Shown: positions 25,948-35,882 of the stretch, piece by piece | Layout of the letters: every line of letters starts with the position of its first letter | Position numbering within the stretch: the first letter of the stretch is position 1 | Assembly: GCF_030546645.1 (NCBI RefSeq) | Contig: NZ_JAUOTO010000009.1 | Span: 186,001-250,000, forward strand | Source: Flavitalea plasmicola | Lineage (GTDB): Bacteria; Bacteroidota; Bacteroidia; Chitinophagales; Chitinophagaceae | Direction of reading: 5' to 3' | Length of the DNA: 64,000 nt | Notes under the pieces: model-generated | Database searches by the model: none | Told to the model about the DNA's origin: nothing | Seen by the model: only the letters and a program-made list of their open reading frames with translations | Translations under genes and position numbers: made by a program

Positions 25948-28900
25948 TTTGCATTGATCGTGCCGCCCCATTTTTCCAGCATGGCGACCAACTGGTGCAG
26001 GTCGACGGGTTTTGCCAGGTAGTCATTCATGCCTTCCGCGAGGCATTCATCCTTATCTCCTGCCATCGCATTGGCTGTCATGGCGATGATGACAGGCTGG
26101 GGGCCACTGCCGTTGCGGATGATGCGCGTGGCTTCCAGACCGTCCATTTCGGGCATTTGGATGTCCATGAGGATGAGGTCGATCTTTTTTTCCCGGAGCT
26201 TACTAAGGACCCCTTTACCATTTTCCACGAATTCAGGTGTATATCCCATTTTGGTAAGGATGATCAGGGCCAATTGCTGATTGATGGGATTGTCTTCCGC
26301 GACGAGGATGCGGAGGGGATATTTCTCTGCCAGAAGAGCGGGTAGTGCTGTAGGTGTCACGGGTTCTTTTATTTTTTGGGTACCGGGCTGGCAGCGGATG
26401 GTCCAGCTGAAGACCGAGCCCTTTCCGGGCTGGCTTTCCACGCGGATCCTGCCGCCCATCAATTGGATGAGCTTATCACAGATGACCAGTCCCAGGCCTG
26501 TGCCCCCGTATTTGCGGGTGATGGAAGAGTCCACCTGTGAGAAGGCTTTAAAGAGCTGGTTCAATTTGTCATGAGGTATGCCGATGCCTGTATCTTTCAC
26601 TTCGAAACCAATCTCCATCTGGCCCGGGGTGGCGTGGGCGAGGAAGGCGTGGACGCGGACCTCGCCCTGGTGGGTGAATTTGATGGCATTGCCAACGATG
26701 TTGATCAATACCTGGCGAAGGCGGCCGCCGTCAACGAGGATTGGGGAAGGGATGGACCCGTCGACAACCCATTCCAGCCGTATGCCGGACTGGGCTGCTT
26801 TGACGCTGAACATGTCCAGGACTTCCTTCAGGCAGTCCGAGAGGTCTACCTCTTTTTCATCCAGCTCCATCTTGCCCGATTCGATCTTGGAGAAGTCCAG
26901 TATGTCGTTGATGACGGAGAGCAGGGTCTCACCACAATGCTGAATGGTGCCTGCATAGCCGCGCTGTTCTTCATCCAGTGGAGTCTGCGCCAGCAGCGAG
27001 GCCATTCCGATCATGCCATTCATGGGGGTACGGATCTCATGGCTCATGTTGGCCAGGAAGATGCTCTTGGCCTTGTTGGCCTGTTCTGCTTCCTGCCTGG
27101 CTTTTACTTCGTTGAGCCTGGCTTTCCGCTCGTCTTCCATGGCCCGTCCCAGTTGATCGGTGCGTTCCCGCACCAGGCTTTCCAGCCTGCGTTGCCTGGC
27201 CTTAATATCTTTGATGCGCCAGAGGTAGATGGCGAGGATTCCGCCAATCAGCAGCAGCGCTGCTCCCAGCCTGAACCACCAGGTAAGCCAGAATGGGGGC
27301 GTGATGATCAGGTGGACGGATGCCATGCGGGGCGACCATTTGCCCTCGTAGTCCAGGCCTTTTACCTTGAAAGTGTATTCTCCGGGATCCAGGTTGGTAT
27401 AGGTGGCTGTGCGTTTGGCGCCCACATAGTTCCAGGTCTTGTCGAAGCCTTCCAATAAATAGGCATATTGCCTTCTTTCATTTGAGCTGTAGTTGAGCGA
27501 GGCATACTCGAAAGAGATCACGGAGCTGGAGTAAGGCAAAGTTATATCAGCGGTCTCTGTGATGTTTTTTTTCAGGGGGGAGGGGTCTGCGTTATCTTTT
27601 GCGATGGGCACTTCTTTATTGAAGATCTTGAAGCCTGTGATCAGCAGGGGCGGCTCCGAGGTTTGTTCTTTGATGCTGTCGGGGAAAAACTCATTAAAAC
27701 CATTCACGCCGCCAAAATACAGGGCCCCGCTGCTGCTCCTGCAATAGGCATGTTCCTTGAACTCATAGCTCTGGAGCCCATCGGAGGTGCCATAGTTCTT
27801 GCTCTTCAGGGTAACAGTATTAAAAAGGCAAATGCCCATGTTGGTGCTGATCCATAGCTGATCTTTCTTTCCGGGCAGGATGCCGTAGATGACGTTGTTG
27901 GGAAGACCGTCGCCGGTGGTATAGACCCGGAATTGGCCGGTGCACCTGTCAAAATAGTTCAATCCATTCATGGTGCCTATCCAAAGGATACCATTTTCGT
28001 CCTCATAGATCTCGCCGACCCTGTTATCGCTGAGGCTATTTTGTCCGTCGTTGTGAATGAAGCGGGTGAACTGGCGGGTCTTTTTATCAAAGTAATTGAT
28101 CCCTCCACCGTCTGTGCCCAGCCAGATGCCGCCCTGCTTATCCTCGAAGATGGAATGGATCTTACGGCTGTTGACATTTACCGGGTCTTTATCGTCATAG
28201 GAATAATGGCTGAAAGTACCTGACTCCGGGTGGTACAGGTCCAGTCCATTGCCATAGGTGCCGATCCAGATATTTCCTTCACGGTCTTCGTGGATGGCGT
28301 AGGCATTGTTGTTACTGAGGCTGGAAGGATTGGAAGGATCATGCCGGAAATGGCGCCAGGTATTTTCTTTTGGTCTGAATACCGTAATGCCATCGGCCCA
28401 GGTGCCCACCCAGACGTTGCCTTTCCTGTCTTGTATGGCGCAGAGCACATAGTTGCCGCAAATGCTGCGGGGATTGCCTTCCTGATGAAGGTAGTGCCGG
28501 AACCGACCCGTGGCAGGGTCGAAGTGATCGAGCCCGCCGCCATCCGTGCCGATCCAGAATTTTTTATCAGCTGTTTCGGTGATGCTAAGCACATTATTGT
28601 TGCTGAGGGTATTATTGTCCAGCGTATGTCTGTAATGTATAAACTGGCTGGAATATCTTTTATGGATATTCAAACCGCCGGCGAATGTGCCTACCCACAT
28701 ATTGCCGACGTTGTCCATATAGGCCGTATGGACCGAGTTGTTGCTAAGACTCGCGGGATCGATGTCGTCGTGCAGGTAGTGCCGGAACGTATTGGTGTTG
28801 GGATCGTAGATATTGACACCGGCATTTTCCAGTGCTATCCACAGGTGGTGGCCGGGATCTTCACCTAATCCGAATATGGTGTTGCCGGAGATCCCTTTGT

Positions 28901-29726
28901 TATCACCGGCGTTGTGTTGGAAGTGATGAAAGGTATTACCATTTTCGGGATCGTCCATCCTGTCCAGTCCGCCGCCATCCGTGCCGATCCAGAGCCGATG
29001 GCTGCAGTCCTCATACAGGCAGATCAGCTTGTCGTTGCAAAGGGAGGACGGATCATCTTTCCGGTGACGGAAGTGGATAAATGCACCACTCTTTTTGTCG
29101 AGGAGGTCCAGTCCATTGCCGTAGGTGCCCAGCCACAGGTTCTTGCGGCTGTCGATAAAGACGTCGCGGATATAATCGCATCCGAGGCTGGCGGTGTCTT
29201 TGTCGAGATGGGTATATTGATAGAACTTATTGCTATCGGGGATGAAGCATATGAGGCCCTGGTCTTCGGTGCCCATCCAAAGGCGGCCTTTTTCATCTTC
29301 GACGAGGCTGGAGATGAAGTCGCTGGGAATGGCCGTGCCACGGGAGTCTTTCCTGAAGGCGGTGAACTGGTCTTTAGCGCGATCGTATCTGTTAAGCCCT
29401 CCTCCCCTGGTGGCGACCCAGATATAGCCGTGTTGATCTTCTATGATGTCGGAGATAAAGTTGTTGCTGATGGTGCCTTTGTTCGCAGGGTCATTACGGT
29501 AGATGGTGATCTGGTAGCCATCGTATTTGTTGAGTCCGTCACGGGTGCCGAACCAGACGAAGCCACGGCTGTCCTGCAGCACGTTGAGGACATTGTTCTG
29601 GGAGAGGCCGTCAACTATATCCAGGTGTTCAAATTTAAGACCTGGCTGCTGTGCAGTAGCCAGGCAACAAAAGCCTGTCACCAGCAGGGAAGCCAGGAGC
29701 TTGGTTTTAACCTTCCGGAATAGCAT
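25944..29726 (-). CDS. Hybrid two-component sensor kinase with propeller sensor and C-terminal receiver
   Basis: 1260 residues. A signal peptide leads to two seven-bladed propeller regions (residues ~30-730; repeated [15 protein letters not shown] and D-R-x-G-N-V-W-V-G-T), a Y_Y_Y domain (~735-800) and a membrane helix at ~815-838. The cytoplasmic part has a coiled coil, HisKA with phosphoacceptor His896 (M-S-H-E-I-R-T-P), HATPase (D-T-G-I-G-I-P, G-G-T-G-L-G-L) and a receiver with Asp1188 ([11 protein letters not shown]). Unlike the classical hybrid systems of Bacteroides it stops after the receiver and has no AraC-type DNA-binding domain, so output must pass to another protein. No obvious target lies beside it. 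Confidence 0.92.
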   Translation of the reverse strand: MLFRKVKTKLLASLLVTGFCCLATAQQPGLKFEHLDIVDGLSQNNVLNVLQDSRGFVWFGTRDGLNKYDGYQITIYRNDPANKGTISNNFISDIIEDQHGYIWVATRGGGLNRYDRAKDQFTAFRKDSRGTAIPSDFISSLVEDEKGRLWMGTEDQGLICFIPDSNKFYQYTHLDKDTASLGCDYIRDVFIDSRKNLWLGTYGNGLDLLDKKSGAFIHFRHRKDDPSSLCNDKLICLYEDCSHRLWIGTDGGGLDRMDDPENGNTFHHFQHNAGDNKGISGNTIFGLGEDPGHHLWIALENAGVNIYDPNTNTFRHYLHDDIDPASLSNNSVHTAYMDNVGNMWVGTFAGGLNIHKRYSSQFIHYRHTLDNNTLSNNNVLSITETADKKFWIGTDGGGLDHFDPATGRFRHYLHQEGNPRSICGNYVLCAIQDRKGNVWVGTWADGITVFRPKENTWRHFRHDPSNPSSLSNNNAYAIHEDREGNIWIGTYGNGLDLYHPESGTFSHYSYDDKDPVNVNSRKIHSIFEDKQGGIWLGTDGGGINYFDKKTRQFTRFIHNDGQNSLSDNRVGEIYEDENGILWIGTMNGLNYFDRCTGQFRVYTTGDGLPNNVIYGILPGKKDQLWISTNMGICLFNTVTLKSKNYGTSDGLQSYEFKEHAYCRSSSGALYFGGVNGFNEFFPDSIKEQTSEPPLLITGFKIFNKEVPIAKDNADPSPLKKNITETADITLPYSSSVISFEYASLNYSSNERRQYAYLLEGFDKTWNYVGAKRTATYTNLDPGEYTFKVKGLDYEGKWSPRMASVHLIITPPFWLTWWFRLGAALLLIGGILAIYLWRIKDIKARQRRLESLVRERTDQLGRAMEDERKARLNEVKARQEAEQANKAKSIFLANMSHEIRTPMNGMIGMASLLAQTPLDEEQRGYAGTIQHCGETLLSVINDILDFSKIESGKMELDEKEVDLSDCLKEVLDMFSVKAAQSGIRLEWVVDGSIPSPILVDGGRLRQVLINIVGNAIKFTHQGEVRVHAFLAHATPGQMEIGFEVKDTGIGIPHDKLNQLFKAFSQVDSSITRKYGGTGLGLVICDKLIQLMGGRIRVESQPGKGSVFSWTIRCQPGTQKIKEPVTPTALPALLAEKYPLRILVAEDNPINQQLALIILTKMGYTPEFVENGKGVLSKLREKKIDLILMDIQMPEMDGLEATRIIRNGSGPQPVIIAMTANAMAGDKDECLAEGMNDYLAKPVDLHQLVAMLEKWGGTINAN

Positions 29727-29821
29727 GCGGTTGGGTTTCAGAGCGTAACAATGGTTGTTCTACATATTGCAATAAGGTTTAACGGTGGGGGGAGGGAGGT
29801 ATTTTAGCTTTTGGGGGTTTT

Positions 29822-30379
29822 CTAAATGGCATAAGTGTTTATCCTTAGATCCGGATGGAAAACCGGATGTGCCGGAGGGGCCTGGCGTGCCACGATGGCT
29901 GCCCAGCGTGCCGTAATGTCTTCGTGTTTTTTTTGTTCGCCAGTCTCGTCAATGTGATGTATGGGTATACCTTTTTCGTGAAGGGTCTGACTGATGAGCT
30001 TGCTTCTATGGCATAATTCGGGTTTGCGTTCACTGCACATCAGGACGACGTTGAGGTTTTTCTCATGGGCTGAAATGAGTCTTTCAATACCTTTTTTGAA
30101 GAAGTCTTTTTGCCGGACGAGGTCGTAGTCGATGCGGCCTGTGCCGTGGTTGTAGCAGGAGGGGTCCCCGGGGCGGCCGCCGAGGGAGTCGCCGAGGTAG
30201 ACATATTTTATGTTTTGTTGGTTTAATGAGCGATGGAGGGTTTCGCGGTTGTATTGGGGATTGAATTTCGAATAGGGCTGCGAGCGGACGTCGGCGAGGT
30301 ATCCGATGCCGTATTTTTTGAGGAGGTCCAGCAGTTCGGCGATGGGGCGGGTGCCGTGGCCGATGGTGAAGATGGGCAT
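29822..30379 (-). CDS. DUF488 family protein
   Basis: 185 residues. It has the family start (I-F-T-I-G-H-G-T-R-P-I), L-A-D-V-R-S-Q-P-Y-S and the conserved cysteine block L-M-C-S-E-R-K-P-E-L-C-H-R-S. DUF488 proteins are widespread and uncharacterised; the cysteines suggest metal or nucleic-acid related chemistry, which I cannot confirm. It is divergent from the GlxA-type regulator, with a palindrome between them. Confidence 0.88.
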   Translation of the reverse strand: MPIFTIGHGTRPIAELLDLLKKYGIGYLADVRSQPYSKFNPQYNRETLHRSLNQQNIKYVYLGDSLGGRPGDPSCYNHGTGRIDYDLVRQKDFFKKGIERLISAHEKNLNVVLMCSERKPELCHRSKLISQTLHEKGIPIHHIDETGEQKKHEDITARWAAIVARQAPPAHPVFHPDLRINTYAI

Positions 30380-30403
30380 GGTGGAATAGTTTTAGGCGTA
30401 ATA

Positions 30404-30420
30404 TACTAAAAATATTAGTA
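30404..30420. promoter_or_regulatory. Palindrome between DUF488 gene and GlxA-type regulator
   Basis: TACTAA (30404-30409) and TTAGTA (30415-30420) are inverted around five A/T bases. It lies in the 69-base divergent gap and could regulate both genes. Low sequence complexity makes chance possible. Confidence 0.4.
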
Positions 30421-30448
30421 ATTAAAGATTTCCTATCTTGTCCAAATT

Positions 30449-31396
30449 ATGCCTGACAGCAGAGTCATTTTCTACATCAACAAGGAAACGCATATCCTGG
30501 ACCTGGCCGGTGCGGTGCAGACATTTTATGAAAGCGGGGATTATGGGAAGCCTTACGAGATCCTCTATGTCTCCGACCGTGTTATGCAGCCCACTTCCGC
30601 GCAATTACGGATGACAGGTCTGAAGAAATATACCCAGGTAAAGATACGGGCATCGGACATCCTGATTGTGCCGGGATATGATCTGCGTCGACTGCCGCCT
30701 ATGGATGATCACCGGCTTTTTGCGTGGCTAAGGCAGGCGGGGCAGGCGGGGGCCACCATCTGTTCTATTTGCACAGGGGCGTTTACACTGGCAGCCGCAG
30801 GCTTGTTAGCAGGAAGGGAGTGCACCACGCATTGGAAATATACGGCGCGGCTGCAGCAGGATCACCCGTCATTGAAGGTGTTGAGCAACCGCCTGTTCGT
30901 AAAGAGCGGCAATATCTACACCAGCGCGGGGGTAACGACGGGATTGGATATGGCCCTTGCCCTGCTGGAGGAAAAGCATGGGGCGGAATTCGCTTTCAAG
31001 GTGGCGAGAGAGATGGTGGTTTATATCCGTCGTGATGGAAGCGAATCACAGGACAGCGTGTATCTGCAATACCGCGGGCATGTCAATGATGATATCCATA
31101 TCGTGCAGGATTGGATCATTCATAATCTGCCGAAGAAGATACGAGTGGAGCAGCTGGCCGCGTTGGTGTATACGAGTCCACGGAACCTCACCCGTCAATT
31201 CAAATCAAGCACGGGCATTACGATCGGGGAATACCTGGAGAAACTGCGTGTGGAAAAGGCGGTACAACTGCTGAGCAACCACTATAAGATCGATGCTGTC
31301 GCGCAGCAATGCGGGCTGCAAAGCGCCAATCAACTGCGGCATATCATCAGAAAACATACGGGACGTCTGCCTTCGGCATTGCGGAAGGTGTCGTGA
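30449..31396 (+). CDS. GlxA-type transcriptional regulator (DJ-1/PfpI domain plus AraC HTH)
   Basis: 315 residues. Residues ~5-195 form a DJ-1/PfpI domain with the cysteine of the elbow at Cys108 (S-I-C-T-G-A-F). Residues ~215-315 are an AraC-type double helix-turn-helix (I-R-V-E-Q-L-A-A-L-V-Y-T-S-P-R-N-L-T-R-Q-F and I-D-A-V-A-Q-Q-C-G). Such regulators are thought to sense small molecules through the amidase-like domain. The next gene codes an exported paralogue of the same DJ-1 domain without the DNA-binding part, suggesting a shared ligand. Confidence 0.9.
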   Translation: MPDSRVIFYINKETHILDLAGAVQTFYESGDYGKPYEILYVSDRVMQPTSAQLRMTGLKKYTQVKIRASDILIVPGYDLRRLPPMDDHRLFAWLRQAGQAGATICSICTGAFTLAAAGLLAGRECTTHWKYTARLQQDHPSLKVLSNRLFVKSGNIYTSAGVTTGLDMALALLEEKHGAEFAFKVAREMVVYIRRDGSESQDSVYLQYRGHVNDDIHIVQDWIIHNLPKKIRVEQLAALVYTSPRNLTRQFKSSTGITIGEYLEKLRVEKAVQLLSNHYKIDAVAQQCGLQSANQLRHIIRKHTGRLPSALRKVS

Positions 31397-31494
31397 ACCA
31401 GGAGAAGGCTTGTTGAGCGCAATTAAGTCCGCTTGTCCTGATACTGCGCAGGAATGTCCTACCTCTCCGGATGCGGGGAGACTACCTTTGGGAC

Positions 31495-32310
31495 ATGAAA
31501 AAGAAAATCATTTGTCAAACCGTTGTACTGCTGTTAAGCACTTTTTTTCTCAGGGCGCAGGGAACTGCTCTTAAGGACAGCATGGCCTGGCTCTGCGGCA
31601 TTTGTGGCGGCAGCTGTGACACGCTAGTATTCGCCAAGCCGGGGAACTGTCCTCACTGCGGGATGGAGCTGATCCATCAATCGGTGGCGGTGAGAAAAGA
31701 ATTGATCGAAAACTACAATAAACATATGACTATTTGCTTCTATCTGCAGGACGGTGTGGAGGTGCTGGATTTTGCCGGACCTATGGAGGTATTCGCGTAT
31801 GCCGGTTTCCATGTATTTACCGTCTCGCGGACGAAAGCGCCGATCGTCACCCAGGGTATACTCAAGATCATGCCGGACTACAGCATCGAGGATGCGCCCC
31901 CGGCTGATATCATGGCCTTTTTTGGCGGGAATACAGGACCGTCGTCGAAGGATAGCGCTGTCCTGAGTTGGATCCGGAAGCGAAAGACATCCACTTCCTA
32001 TTTTTTCTCTGTCTGCACTGGCGCCTTTATTATTGGAAAGGCGGGTGTATTGGATAATCTTACAGCAACCACCTTTCATGCCAGTATCGAATCACTGCGC
32101 AAGGCGTTGCCCGGAACCAAGGTGTTATCGGATACGAGATTTGTAGATAATGGGAATGTCATTACTACTGCCGGCATTTCCGCGGGGATCGACGGAGCCC
32201 TTCATCTCGTGGCAAAGCTTAATGGCGAAGAGACGGCCAGGGAAGTGGCTAAGTATATGGAGTATGATAAGTGGATACCGGGACAGGGGTTGGTGGTGCA
32301 GAAAAAATAG
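31495..32310 (+). CDS. Exported DJ-1/PfpI protein with N-terminal metal-binding motif
   Basis: 271 residues from the ATG at 31495, which gives a signal peptide (MKKKIICQTVVLLLSTFFLRAQ). Next comes a small cysteine module (C-G-I-C-G-G-S-C ... K-P-G-N-C-P-H-C-G-M-E-L) that resembles the heavy-metal-binding domain found at the start of copper-efflux proteins. The rest is a DJ-1/PfpI domain with Cys174 in S-V-C-T-G-A-F, closely related to the N-terminal domain of the preceding GlxA-type regulator. It may bind metal or a metabolite in the periplasm. A terminator follows. Confidence 0.82.
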   Translation: MKKKIICQTVVLLLSTFFLRAQGTALKDSMAWLCGICGGSCDTLVFAKPGNCPHCGMELIHQSVAVRKELIENYNKHMTICFYLQDGVEVLDFAGPMEVFAYAGFHVFTVSRTKAPIVTQGILKIMPDYSIEDAPPADIMAFFGGNTGPSSKDSAVLSWIRKRKTSTSYFFSVCTGAFIIGKAGVLDNLTATTFHASIESLRKALPGTKVLSDTRFVDNGNVITTAGISAGIDGALHLVAKLNGEETAREVAKYMEYDKWIPGQGLVVQKK

Positions 32311-32370
32311 CTGCTGACTGCCTGACAGGGGCTTTGCAGAACAGGCAGAAATTTAATGACATAAAAGACA

Positions 32371-32399
32371 AAAAAGCACTCTTTCGGGGTGCTTTTTTT
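32371..32399 (+). terminator. Rho-independent terminator after the exported DJ-1 protein
   Basis: AAAAAGCAC (32371-32379) pairs with GTGCTTTTT (32389-32397) and the run of seven T continues to 32399. It lies about 60 bases after the stop codon at 32310. Confidence 0.8.
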
Positions 32400-32417
32400 G
32401 TGTCTGGTTCTGAGATT

Positions 32418-32436
32418 GTTATAGATATGTTATAAC
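32418..32436. promoter_or_regulatory. Inverted repeat upstream of the Gly/Tyr-rich protein gene
   Basis: GTTATA (32418-32423) and TATAAC (32431-32436) are inverted around seven bases, 62 bases before the ATG at 32499. It may be an operator; there is no further support. Confidence 0.35.
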
Positions 32437-32498
32437 GAACGGGTCGAATCAACCTTGTCCATTTTTTGCCGTCTATTATAGACAAGGAGAATCAAGTT

Positions 32499-33149
32499 AT
32501 GGAAACGAAAATAAAAGATCAATTAAAACGAATGAGCGGCCGGACTGGCCGCAGGTTGCTGATCGTATTATTTGCAGCCGGGCTTTCCCTGGGCGCTTCT
32601 GCCCAGCGGGGAGTGAGTTATCACGGCGGAGGCGGCTTTCATGGCGGTGGGGGATACCACGGCGGCGGCCATATTGTGTATGCCTATCCCCGTACGTATG
32701 TAGGGCTTGGGCTGGGATTTGGCTATGGCTATCCCTTTGGTTACCCTTACGGGTTATATGGCCCCTGGGGTTATCCTTATCCTCCTTACTATTATGGTTA
32801 TGGTGCGATGCCTTCCAAGCTGGCTTTACAGATCGAGGACATTAAGAATGATTACAATGCCCAGATCAAGGACGTGCGTCACGACAAGTCGGTCCCCCGG
32901 AAAGAAAGAAAGGAAAAGATCAGACAGCTGAAGCAAGACCGGGATGCTGCCGTGATCCAGGCAAGAAAAGATTATTTCTACAGGAATTACCGCAGGGATA
33001 ATGGCAACGGGCCGCAGCCCTATAACGGCAATGGTTCGCAGCAACAGCAAAAAGATCAAAAGCCGGCGACGGGAAGTGAAAGTGAGCAGCCGGAGTATCA
33101 AAACAGTCCATCCTCCAATGGGGGATCTACTACACAGGAGCAACAATAA
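32499..33149 (+). CDS. Exported Gly/Tyr-rich protein, unknown
   Basis: 216 residues from the ATG at 32499, preceded by AAGGAGA (32484-32490). A signal peptide ends near S-A-Q-R (~residue 36). The mature part starts with G-G-G-G-F-H and G-G-G-Y-H-type repeats, then a Tyr/Pro/Gly-rich stretch (residues ~60-105) and a charged helix (~115-170, K/R/D/E rich) that likely forms a coiled coil. The tail is Asn/Gln/Ser-rich. No known family. It resembles envelope or stress proteins with sticky low-complexity regions. A strong terminator follows. Confidence 0.7.
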   Translation: METKIKDQLKRMSGRTGRRLLIVLFAAGLSLGASAQRGVSYHGGGGFHGGGGYHGGGHIVYAYPRTYVGLGLGFGYGYPFGYPYGLYGPWGYPYPPYYYGYGAMPSKLALQIEDIKNDYNAQIKDVRHDKSVPRKERKEKIRQLKQDRDAAVIQARKDYFYRNYRRDNGNGPQPYNGNGSQQQQKDQKPATGSESEQPEYQNSPSSNGGSTTQEQQ

Positions 33150-33196
33150 ATCACCTGTCGACTCTGATCGATTCAGTATCTTATCTGACGACTACG

Positions 33197-33228
33197 GGCG
33201 GCCTCTTCGTGAGGCCGCCTATTTTTTT
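33197..33228 (+). terminator. Rho-independent terminator after the Gly/Tyr-rich protein
   Basis: GGCGGCCTC (33197-33205) pairs with GAGGCCGCC (33211-33219) around TTCGT, followed by AT and seven T. It sits between convergent genes. Confidence 0.9.
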
Positions 33229-33243
33229 GGGGAGGTCCTTCGG

Positions 33244-33861
33244 TCAGCTTTGGAGGGCGTACATGATGATATTCACCCCAAACTTCGTGTTGTCTTCCGC
33301 CAGGAAGCGCTTGTTGCGAAAATCATAGTCCCATTCACAGCCATAATCCTTGTTGCTGTAAAGCACGCCGATGCGTCCATTGACCGTAATGGCTTTCAGG
33401 TAGTCGTGGACGAGGTCGTCGCCCCATCCGTTGAGCTCGAAAGCTGTGTTGGGCGGGCCTTTTTCGAATTTAAAGAAGGAATGGTAGATCTGGTGGTTAT
33501 TGGGTATTTTCTGCAGGGCGGCGGGTCCGAAAAGCGTTTGCATCTGTGCTTCGAATGACCGTGCGAAGAGGCCATCGATGTCGTGATTGCAGTCGTCGGC
33601 AAAGACGAAGCCGCCGTTGCGGACGTATTGGAGGAAATGGGCGCTTTCCTGGGTGTTGAACTGCACCAGCTTATGACCGCTGATATAGCAGAAAGGGTAT
33701 TGAAAGAGGTCGGTGCTTTCCAGGTCGACCACCTTTTCCTGCAGGTTGACGGGCAGGGTGGTGTATTCAATCAGTGAATTCAACAGGTTAGACGGCATAC
33801 GTTGATCTGTGTCCCAATCTCCCGACTTGTACCGTAGCCTCGCGAACGTGAATTGATTCAC
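33244..33861 (-). CDS. DUF4159 domain protein
   Basis: 205 residues. The N-terminus F-T-F-A-R-L-R-Y-K-S-G-D-W-D-T-D and the block L-V-Q-F-N-T-Q-E-S-A-H-F-L-Q-Y-V-R-N-G-G-F-V-F-A-D-D-C are typical of DUF4159, a class-I glutamine-amidotransferase-like fold of unknown activity. In other bacteria DUF4159 is fused to or encoded beside BatA-like membrane proteins. Here it is divergent from the MoxR operon that contains such a protein, so it probably belongs to the same system. Confidence 0.85.
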   Translation of the reverse strand: MNQFTFARLRYKSGDWDTDQRMPSNLLNSLIEYTTLPVNLQEKVVDLESTDLFQYPFCYISGHKLVQFNTQESAHFLQYVRNGGFVFADDCNHDIDGLFARSFEAQMQTLFGPAALQKIPNNHQIYHSFFKFEKGPPNTAFELNGWGDDLVHDYLKAITVNGRIGVLYSNKDYGCEWDYDFRNKRFLAEDNTKFGVNIIMYALQS

Positions 33862-33975
33862 CGGTGGTGTAATTTTTTTAAAGTTGATGATTTTATCTTT
33901 AATTTCCTGTTTTCGGGGTGAATTTTTGAAAAATACGAAGATTAGGATTTTTTTTAACCTATAAAATTCACGGGT

Positions 33976-34977
33976 TTGGAAATTGTCGAAAGCACTGTAC
34001 AGTCTTTATTGGGAAAACTCTCGCTCTTAAAAAAGGAGATACAGAAAGTTATTGTCGGGCAGGATGCTATTGTAGAGGAGATGCTGGTAACGTTGCTGGC
34101 CGGCGGACATTGTTTGTTAGAGGGTGTTCCCGGACTGGCGAAGACGTTGATGGTGCGGACCTTGTCGCAGGCGCTGGACCTTTCTTTCCGCAGGATACAA
34201 TTCACGCCGGACCTGATGCCTACCGATATCCTCGGGACAGAGATCCTGGAGGAGGACCATGCGACGGGCAGGCGTTTTTTCAAATTCAATAAGGGGCCGT
34301 TGTTTGCCAATATCGTGCTTGCGGATGAGATCAACCGTACGCCACCCAAGACCCAGTCAGCATTGCTGGAGGCGATGCAGGAGTTTGAGATCACCTACGG
34401 CGGGCAGACGTATAAGCTGGACAGGCCCTTCTTTATTCTTGCCACGCAAAATCCTATCGAGCAGGCGGGGACCTATCCTTTGCCTGAAGCACAGCTGGAT
34501 CGTTTCCTTTTATACATCAAGATCGGCTATCCCACAGCCGAAGAGGAGGCAGTGATCCTCAGCCATACTACCGGGACCCGGCGTCCGGCCGTTCATCCAG
34601 TGGTGAATGGTCCGGAAATCCAACAATTACAGAAGCTGGTAAGGGAAGTCAGCATCAGCGAGGACATGGTGAAATATGTTGCGGAGATCATCCGGGCGAC
34701 AAGGCCGGATACTACCTCCCAGCCGTATGTAAAGGAATGGGTGCGATGGGGAGCGGGTCCCCGTGCGGGGCAGGCCCTCATCCTGACGGCCAAGGCCAGG
34801 GCTTTGTTCAAACAACGATATGCTGTCATTCCCGAAGATATCCATGCTATGGCTTACCCGGTGCTGCGGCACCGGATATTGATGAACTTCAAGGCAGAGG
34901 CGGAGGCGATCACTTCCGACCAGGTGACTGGTGTGCTGTTGAAGGAGATCCAGCGACCGGCAACACCTTTATCCTGA
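33976..34977 (+). CDS. MoxR-type AAA+ ATPase
   Basis: 333 residues from a TTG at 33976; a stop at 33955 in the same frame and no ATG before Met36 make TTG the best choice. Walker A is G-V-P-G-L-A-K-T (residues 50-57), Walker B ends at Asp117-Glu118, and the region V-I-V-G-Q-D before it is typical. MoxR ATPases act as chaperones that assemble or activate partner complexes, often with DUF58 and von Willebrand proteins. It leads a unit of five genes with short gaps and overlaps (33976-41015). Confidence 0.92.
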   Translation: MEIVESTVQSLLGKLSLLKKEIQKVIVGQDAIVEEMLVTLLAGGHCLLEGVPGLAKTLMVRTLSQALDLSFRRIQFTPDLMPTDILGTEILEEDHATGRRFFKFNKGPLFANIVLADEINRTPPKTQSALLEAMQEFEITYGGQTYKLDRPFFILATQNPIEQAGTYPLPEAQLDRFLLYIKIGYPTAEEEAVILSHTTGTRRPAVHPVVNGPEIQQLQKLVREVSISEDMVKYVAEIIRATRPDTTSQPYVKEWVRWGAGPRAGQALILTAKARALFKQRYAVIPEDIHAMAYPVLRHRILMNFKAEAEAITSDQVTGVLLKEIQRPATPLS

Positions 34978-34991
34978 ACAGGGGACATCAG

Positions 34992-35879
34992 ATGAGCGAA
35001 TTACAAGACCACCATATTTTAATGGCCATCAAGGACCTTTCGCTGGCGGCGCGCCGGACGATAGACGGTTTTATGGCGGGAATCAATAAAAGCAAGGTCA
35101 AGGGACCGGGTTTGGAGTTCAGCCAATACCGGAGCTATCAGCCGGGGGATGATCTACGATGGCTGGATTGGAAACGATATGCCCGGAGCGACCGGTATTA
35201 TATCCGGGAGTCGGAGATAGAAACGAGTATCTCTATCCGGCTGCTGGTGGACGCCAGCAGCTCTATGGCGCACCGGGACGGCGCCTTCGCCAAGCTGGAT
35301 TATGCCCGCCTGCTGGCTGCCAGCCTGGGTTGGCTCGCCCATATGCAAGGAGATTCCTTCGGGCTTTATGTTTTCCAGGAGGGCGATGTCTTCTCTCTGC
35401 CCAGCCGGAAGGACCCACAGCATCTTGCCCGCTTTTTTTACCAATTGGAGAATATACGGCCAGGCGGGCGTATGGGAGAGCCCACTCAATATAAGCACAT
35501 CTTCACAGGGGACCAGAAAAGGGAGCTGCTGGTATTTTTCACGGATATGTATGAACGGGATGGAGAGATCAGCGGGTTGCTGGAGGTGCTGGCGGCATTG
35601 CGTCACGAGATCATTGTCTTTCATCTTATGGGAAAGAATGAGCTGGAGATGGACTATAAGGGATATCACCGGGTGCAGGACCTGGAGACGCGGGAACAGA
35701 TCCCTTTCAATGACTTACTGGCGCCAGCGGCTTATAAAGAACGGTTGCAAGCGTGGCTGGCGGGGGTGCGGATGCAGCTGTTGGATAAGCAGATCGCATA
35801 CAGCATGGTGCGCATGGACCAATCTCCGGGGGATGCGCTGCGGGATTTTTTAAAGCAAAGACAAAAAACCATCGGATAG
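34992..35879 (+). CDS. DUF58 domain protein
   Basis: 295 residues from the ATG at 34992. The DUF58 core is clear: G-P-G-L-E-F-S-Q-Y-R-S-Y-Q-P-G-D-D-L-R-W-L-D-W-K and the following S-I-R-L-L-V-D-A-S-S-S-M, a vWA-like MIDAS motif (D-x-S-x-S). It is cytosolic and the usual partner of MoxR. It starts 14 bases after the MoxR stop and is followed 3 bases later by a TTG start. Confidence 0.92.
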   Translation: MSELQDHHILMAIKDLSLAARRTIDGFMAGINKSKVKGPGLEFSQYRSYQPGDDLRWLDWKRYARSDRYYIRESEIETSISIRLLVDASSSMAHRDGAFAKLDYARLLAASLGWLAHMQGDSFGLYVFQEGDVFSLPSRKDPQHLARFFYQLENIRPGGRMGEPTQYKHIFTGDQKRELLVFFTDMYERDGEISGLLEVLAALRHEIIVFHLMGKNELEMDYKGYHRVQDLETREQIPFNDLLAPAAYKERLQAWLAGVRMQLLDKQIAYSMVRMDQSPGDALRDFLKQRQKTIG

Positions 35880-35882
35880 ATC

